Shown here: positions 59,206 through 64,000 of the stretch, piece by piece
Numbering within the stretch: position 1 is the stretch's first letter
How the letters are laid out: every line of letters begins with the position of its first letter
IMG/VR virus record: IMGVR_UViG_3300025141_016375
Location: 1-64,000 of that record
DNA: 64,000 nt
Origin: a virus
Direction: 5' to 3' (one strand)
The notes under the pieces: model-generated
Databases searched by the model: none
Told to the model about the DNA's origin: nothing
Seen by the model: the letters and a program-made list of their open reading frames with translations, nothing else
Program-made: the position numbers and the translations under genes

Positions 59206-62200
59206 ATGGGAATAAAAACTGAAATAGCAGTAGAAAAGCCGCCGGACCCACCAGTAGCGTACGCCTTTGTAGATGGCTGGCACGGGCACGATCCAAATGC
59301 AGTATCCCCGTCGTCTTACACTTTGATAGACAATTTTGATAAATTTGATCTCGATACTTATAGCCGTTATATATCTATTGCGACGGTGACGGAAACCACC
59401 GCTCCTTTAATGCGAAGTGTGATACAAAACCTCGAAACAGTAGAGATGCCCAATTACACGCGCCCCTTTGCTTATAGATGGGAAATAAGGCCCGATCTGC
59501 TGCGCTTTTTTACCAATAGGCGATTTTATTTGAATCAAGACAATGTAGTGAGCTATCCTCCCCAGACGTATTTATGGCCCGCCTGCACAGGCCAAGCTTG
59601 CGTATCGGCTACGGATCTTATGCCCTATACGTTTGCTGCGAAAAAGGCCGCCATCGGCATGGTCTCGAAACAATATCCTTATGAAGGTACAGAATTTTTA
59701 ACAAGCTTGATCCCTGTTTATGACGAGGGCTGGAGGTCTTCTCCAATTAATGAAAAACTAAACAATAATTTTTCTCTGACCAATTCTAAGATAAAGTGGA
59801 TAGATTACTTTATAGGAGGCAACAGGGGTCCCCACGGAGAGACTTATAGCATCCCCCAACATCAATTGGGATACGCTCAGCTGGAGCGCCGAGTACCGCA
59901 AGCTCCGCAGACCTCTGAGGCGTTTTTAGAGGTGCTAGAATATCTCAGAAAGTTGCTGAGTTCCGGTGTCCACCAATCCGGGAATCAATACGTTCTCGAC
60001 GAGCATCACGCGAGCCAAGATTTGTCGGATTATCGAGGTATATATACAAACATGGTCCGCTACAGTTCTGGTCCCAACTATCCCGAGGGCGCGCTGGCGG
60101 AGCCTTTGCTGCAGCTCCAAATGTTCACTCGCATGGGCTACTTACCAGGCCTGGATAGTGGAGGGGATTGGCCCTGGGCATATGATGCCGCTTACAGGCT
60201 CCTAATGCGTTTGACCAGTTTTCAGTATGTATCTTTTTGGGAAGGGTCCTCCCAAGATCCTCATCTGGCCAATGGCTATAAATTTCCTAAGCACACTTAC
60301 TTTGTTGCAGACTTCCCTATAGGTCGCCCCTCTGCTTTTGGCTCCCAAAAGGAAGATCTTTACACGGGTACTCGTAAGGATCTACTTGGTTGTGTTCCTA
60401 CTTATAATTATTTTTCTCCTTTGACCGAGGATTTTACACCAGAGGTTGTAACCACCGAACGACAGCTTCCCAATATCTATACTTTTTATTCTTATAAGGC
60501 GAATACCACCACTTCCCAATTAGCTTATTACAAGGCTCTGATTCATTTGGGGAAGAACTCTTCTACTAGCACGGCAGCTGCTAATTTTCAATTGAATGAT
60601 TATTATACGACCATCAAGACCATGGCACCGGAGGGCTCTGAAGCTGCCCCATCGGTCCTTGACCGCTATAAAAAAGTAGTCTTTGGCGCCAATCTCGAAA
60701 TCTTAAAGGATGTTAAAGCAATACGAGATTATTTTCCTTATAGCATAGAAATTAATTTGCCCAATGCTCATTTTTCAGAGGCTATGCAAAAATTTGAAGA
60801 GAAGGGGGCGGTAGATTATTTCACCAGCTTGTTAGCAAATTATTCCGTAGATCCTGCTGCTTCCAGACGTCGAACGGCGATTCATAAGTACATTTTGCTT
60901 GATAGGTCCAGGCAGCACCCCAGCCATGGCGGAGGCGACATTAAGTTGTCCGACCTCCAAATTTTAAATCTTTCTCATTTTATGAGAAATACTCAATCGG
61001 AATTTGTAGAGCATATTGATGATCACAGATGTGTCAAATTTGGGTCGATTCTTGCACCCAATCAAGACGCAGAAGGGTCGGAAGCTACCGACACCGCCTT
61101 CGATTTATATGCCACTAAATTCAACAATGTTTTTCTCAGCGGCTATACAGGCGACACCCCCCCGCAATATTTAGAAGGTCTGGACAACTATATTAAAGCA
61201 AAAGCGTTAAGCTTCTGGGGTGTATATGAGGGTAGAAAATGCCACACAGAAATTCTAGTTTTTGAGATAGTGAAGTTTAAAATTAATCAATATGGAAAGA
61301 AAGAATTGGTGCAAAGTATTTTTATACCGAATGTTTCTAGTTTTAAAGACGTATTTTCCTATGTTGATACGCAGGTATTTCCCAATCATTCTTATACTTA
61401 TGAAGTTTTTACACACACGTTGCTTGTAGGCAATGTTTATGAAATTTTACGAAAGCATGATAGTCCGGAGACCGAAGCCAAAAAACAAGGCACTGATGAT
61501 ATTTTGTGGTATGGCTACCCCCCAACGTCGGGTGAGTGGCCAGGTTGGCGCCCCACTGAGTTTAACTTAACCAAGTTAGATGGCGCCGCCGAAGACGCTG
61601 ACTACGAACCAACAGGCGTTAGAAACATGCCCACGGCTTTGATTGTGAGGGCACCGTATTACAACAATGAATCACTAGGGGCCCAAAGCGAAACCATTGT
61701 TACATCCCGACCTCCACTGGTTCCCGATGTTGCTTTTTATTCTTATAAAGACGTGGCGGATAAAGTTTTAGTGCTTCTTAATCAAAACTTTGGGACCAAA
61801 ACCATGTTGCCCATCCCCATTTTTCCGGATGATGAAGATAAAATACAAAAACAATTCAATGCCCAGCAATACGATGATAAGCCCCCTGGTTATCTTATTT
61901 ATGCATCTGATGATTATCGGGGAAGGTGGGAAATATATCGCACGACACGTCAGCCCTTAGAGTTAACCGATTTTGATAAGGTGGTGCCCCGCACGATTGA
62001 AACACGCGAGCGCTCAGGATATGAAGACGCCATATTGCCCAATACTGATTATTATTATATGGTACGTTTTGTAGACTTGCATGAGAACATTTCCAATCCC
62101 ACTAGCATCTTTTATTTAAGGATGGTTGAAGAAGAGGGGTTTCCCCCTTATTTGCTCGTGAAGGCGCATAGTATAACTGATTTTCATCGCAACATTATCA

Positions 62201-62529
62201 CCAAACGATTTAAAAAGTTTGTTAAAATTAAACTAAAAGACACTCTAAGAACGGTAATAGGAGAATCCGCTACGTCTGCGCAAATAAGCTATGATGTGGG
62301 AGGCTCTAAGAAATTAAACAAATATAAATTTAGAATCACCTCTCTCAAAACCGGGAAGCAAATAGATATCAATGTTGGCTTTAGCCACATTGTGCATGCG
62401 GCTCCGCTTGTTGCTCCTAATGCTTTATTGGGTGACGATTGGTCCGAAGTTACGGAAGCCATGGCAGCCAAAGCTGAAGAGGCTCTCAACGTTAAAGTGG
62501 AGAACAATTCGGATGCGTCGTGCGATTAA
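59206..62529 (+). CDS. Large virion-type protein, 1107 aa, with FN3-like end
   Basis: No enzymatic motif. The N-terminal two-thirds are aromatic-rich and mixed. Around residues 905-975 the order WEIYRTTRQPLELTDF, LPNTDYYYMVRFVDLHEN and NPTSIFYLRMV resembles a fibronectin type III strand pattern (Y-x-Y-x-V-x-x-x-D). A charged C-terminal helix follows. Such domains occur in tail fibres and baseplate proteins, where they bind surfaces or bridge subunits. Role inferred from the neighbourhood. Confidence 0.68.
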   Translation: MGIKTEIAVEKPPDPPVAYAFVDGWHGHDPNAVSPSSYTLIDNFDKFDLDTYSRYISIATVTETTAPLMRSVIQNLETVEMPNYTRPFAYRWEIRPDLLRFFTNRRFYLNQDNVVSYPPQTYLWPACTGQACVSATDLMPYTFAAKKAAIGMVSKQYPYEGTEFLTSLIPVYDEGWRSSPINEKLNNNFSLTNSKIKWIDYFIGGNRGPHGETYSIPQHQLGYAQLERRVPQAPQTSEAFLEVLEYLRKLLSSGVHQSGNQYVLDEHHASQDLSDYRGIYTNMVRYSSGPNYPEGALAEPLLQLQMFTRMGYLPGLDSGGDWPWAYDAAYRLLMRLTSFQYVSFWEGSSQDPHLANGYKFPKHTYFVADFPIGRPSAFGSQKEDLYTGTRKDLLGCVPTYNYFSPLTEDFTPEVVTTERQLPNIYTFYSYKANTTTSQLAYYKALIHLGKNSSTSTAAANFQLNDYYTTIKTMAPEGSEAAPSVLDRYKKVVFGANLEILKDVKAIRDYFPYSIEINLPNAHFSEAMQKFEEKGAVDYFTSLLANYSVDPAASRRRTAIHKYILLDRSRQHPSHGGGDIKLSDLQILNLSHFMRNTQSEFVEHIDDHRCVKFGSILAPNQDAEGSEATDTAFDLYATKFNNVFLSGYTGDTPPQYLEGLDNYIKAKALSFWGVYEGRKCHTEILVFEIVKFKINQYGKKELVQSIFIPNVSSFKDVFSYVDTQVFPNHSYTYEVFTHTLLVGNVYEILRKHDSPETEAKKQGTDDILWYGYPPTSGEWPGWRPTEFNLTKLDGAAEDADYEPTGVRNMPTALIVRAPYYNNESLGAQSETIVTSRPPLVPDVAFYSYKDVADKVLVLLNQNFGTKTMLPIPIFPDDEDKIQKQFNAQQYDDKPPGYLIYASDDYRGRWEIYRTTRQPLELTDFDKVVPRTIETRERSGYEDAILPNTDYYYMVRFVDLHENISNPTSIFYLRMVEEEGFPPYLLVKAHSITDFHRNIITKRFKKFVKIKLKDTLRTVIGESATSAQISYDVGGSKKLNKYKFRITSLKTGKQIDINVGFSHIVHAAPLVAPNALLGDDWSEVTEAMAAKAEEALNVKVENNSDASCD

Positions 62530-62593
62530 TTTTAAAATAGCAAATGAAAAAAAGTTCTAATGTTAATAAATATAATAGATTGTAAAGAATGGA

Positions 62594-62602
62594 CTAATTA
62601 AT
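62594..62602 (+). promoter_or_regulatory. Variant late-promoter-like motif (CTAATTAAT)
   Basis: CTAATTAATAAAAGGAG begins 24 nt before the ATG at 62618, closer than the other copies (29-32 nt), and runs into the SD. A TATAAT also lies at 62571-62576. Weakest member of the set. Confidence 0.25.
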
Positions 62603-62617
62603 AAAAGGAGTTAAGTT

Positions 62618-63607
62618 ATGGGTTTTTTAGATAATTCGGGCGATATTATTTTAGACGCGGTTCTCACCGATACTGGTCGAATGAGAATGGCAAAGGGCGA
62701 TGGAACCTTTAAAATAGCTAAATATGCGTTTGGCGATGATGAAATTGATTATGGAAACTATAACGCCACTAATCCTAGTGGATCCGCTTATTACGATTTA
62801 GAGATTTTACAAACTCCAATTCTTGAAGCATTTACAAACAATCGCTCTTCTTTAAAGCACAAATTAGTTACAATGACTAACAACAACCTTCTCTTTTTGC
62901 CTGAAATTGTATTAAATGATAATGTATCCATTGGATACAAGGGCAAGTTGCCGCCCCCCACAGATTTGGCCACGGGGAGTTTTATTGTGGCCGTTGATGC
63001 CACTACTGTTAACACCCTTACGGGACAGGACGGCGGTATAGGGCAGCTGAACGGAAGATTTATTGTGGGCACTGCCCCCCAAACGACTGCTAGTCCTTTT
63101 ATTCGAGTCGACCAGGGTTTAAACACTACTAAATTGTCCGCGGAACAACAACTAAGTGCAGAATTGCGCGAACAGCAATATTTAGTTCAAATTGATAACC
63201 GCCTAGGCCGCCTCACCGATCCCCGCGGCCAGTCAGCTACTTCACCAGCTTTTATCGACGACGATCAAATTGCTTCTTATTATTTTACATTGGGCGTCGG
63301 CGGTTTTGTAGAGTTATGCACAACCGGCCCACGCAACGCCATTACGGCTGTTGGCGATAGCGAGGGCACCGGTGGATCAGCGGGAGATTTCCAAGTCTTG
63401 GATGGGCCGCGGGGCACCAACCTTTTATTTTCCATCCAAGCCCAAAGCAATGTACAAGCCAGCACCTTTTTGTTTGAAACGTTGGGTACAACCAAAAACT
63501 TTGAGGGCGTGGACTATTTTGTTATTGATTCCACCGTCAAAGTAACCGGCGTTACTACAGGATATACAATAGACCTTCCCGTACGATACGTAAAACAACA
63601 GACTTAA
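62618..63607 (+). CDS. Virion protein with N-terminal LTDTGR motif
   Basis: 329 aa, SD AAAAGGAG. The N-terminus, LDNSGDIILDAVLTDTGRMR, then KGDGTFKIAKYAFGDDEIDY, is the same pattern as in the protein at 53971-55161, so the two likely share an N-terminal domain. The C-terminal two-thirds are beta-rich and Gly/Thr-rich, like fibre or sheath-associated proteins. No enzyme motif. A structural role in the tail is likely but unproven. Confidence 0.7.
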   Translation: MGFLDNSGDIILDAVLTDTGRMRMAKGDGTFKIAKYAFGDDEIDYGNYNATNPSGSAYYDLEILQTPILEAFTNNRSSLKHKLVTMTNNNLLFLPEIVLNDNVSIGYKGKLPPPTDLATGSFIVAVDATTVNTLTGQDGGIGQLNGRFIVGTAPQTTASPFIRVDQGLNTTKLSAEQQLSAELREQQYLVQIDNRLGRLTDPRGQSATSPAFIDDDQIASYYFTLGVGGFVELCTTGPRNAITAVGDSEGTGGSAGDFQVLDGPRGTNLLFSIQAQSNVQASTFLFETLGTTKNFEGVDYFVIDSTVKVTGVTTGYTIDLPVRYVKQQT

Positions 63608-63622
63608 AATTAGGAGAGCATA

Positions 63623-64000
63623 ATGGCTAACACTTTTAAAACATTTTTACCCGAAGACATTGCGACCACGCGGACGCTACTTCACGAGGCAATTCCGATC
63701 ACGGGAACGATTGTTTCTGGTACTTATGAAGATTTAAATATTAAAAACTTTACACACGCTATGTTTCAATCAGTGTATGATTATCCTTTTTTAAGTTCTT
63801 CGGCTAATCACATCTTTGACATAACTTGGGGCTATTCTGTTAACAGCCCTCAAAGTGCAAGTACTGGGCTTAAAGTGCAGCAAGACAAAAAGATTAATAT
63901 CTATAATCAAATGGCGCTGGTTTTAAATGAGTTGGACATCTCAGGGAATATCCGAGATTTTGATAGAGATGGGGAGATAGATGTTGATATAGACGATGAC
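63623..64000 (+). CDS. Hypothetical tail-region protein (partial, runs off the window)
   Basis: 126 residues are visible from the ATG at 63623 (GGAGAG upstream); the frame is open to the end. It begins MANTFKTFLPEDIATTRTLL. Near the visible end NIRDFDRDGEIDVDIDDD is an Asp-rich loop of the D-x-D-x-D-G type that may bind calcium. Placement among tail genes suggests a virion protein, but the family is not identified. Confidence 0.65.
   Translation, partial: MANTFKTFLPEDIATTRTLLHEAIPITGTIVSGTYEDLNIKNFTHAMFQSVYDYPFLSSSANHIFDITWGYSVNSPQSASTGLKVQQDKKINIYNQMALVLNELDISGNIRDFDRDGEIDVDIDDD

Noticed and set aside
1-64000. CRISPR arrays or insertion sequences
   Set aside because: I saw no regular short repeats with spacers and no transposase-like protein.
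1-64000. tRNA genes
   Set aside because: Apart from the tRNA-like part of tmRNA, I noticed no cloverleaf; the non-coding gaps are too short. A tRNAscan-SE run would settle this.

Overview
The window is a stretch of a large tailed-phage (contractile-tail, T4-like) genome, AT-rich and almost fully coding. The phage assignment rests on a gp25-like and a gp6-like baseplate wedge protein in tandem, a gp55-like late sigma factor, a baseplate-hub-type protein carrying an M15 peptidase, and several very large virion-type proteins (2962, 3443, 1249 and 1107 residues). Only one convincing gene (a lipoprotein protease) lies on the minus strand. A lipobox-bearing exported protein and a perosamine-type sugar pathway point to a Gram-negative host. 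PhoH, a GAPDH-like enzyme and the general gene style resemble marine myoviruses. No integrase, repressor, terminase, capsid or DNA polymerase gene is visible here, so the window is only part of the genome.

Region 1 (1-5000): a short block with an HExxH metallopeptidase, a fusion of a ligase-like nucleotidyltransferase with a cytidylyltransferase-type (NMNAT-like) domain, and acidic or coiled-coil proteins. Region 2 (4.97-12.4 kb): a complete tmRNA gene with a readable tag peptide, followed immediately by an FtsZ/tubulin-like GTPase. After these come an archaeal-type GAPDH homologue, an inverted trypsin-like lipoprotein, PhoH with a PIN domain, a second HExxH metallopeptidase and a Cas4/AddB-like PD-(D/E)XK nuclease.

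Region 3 (12.4-25.8 kb): a tightly packed carbohydrate cluster. It has several glycosyltransferases, two or three methyltransferases, a GNAT acetyltransferase, a sulfotransferase, a DegT-type aminotransferase, GDP-mannose 4,6-dehydratase, a HAD-like protein and a membrane-anchored APS kinase. Together they suggest synthesis of a GDP-perosamine-type amino sugar (possibly N-acylated), its assembly into a glycan, and sulfation of a product using PAPS made locally.

Region 4 (25.8-27.6 kb): small conserved proteins and the gp55-like sigma factor. Region 5 (27.6-64 kb): the tail/baseplate module, from the peptidase-bearing hub protein through gp25 and gp6 to two giant proteins, one with two LamG-like domains, and a set of proteins sharing an N-terminal LTxxGR motif. 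The last gene runs off the window.

A short AT-rich motif close to CTAATTATTA occurs 24-32 nt before the start codon of six genes that follow longer intergenic gaps. With the gp55-like factor it is a candidate for this phage's late promoter. Function calls come from motif reading only; no database search was possible.
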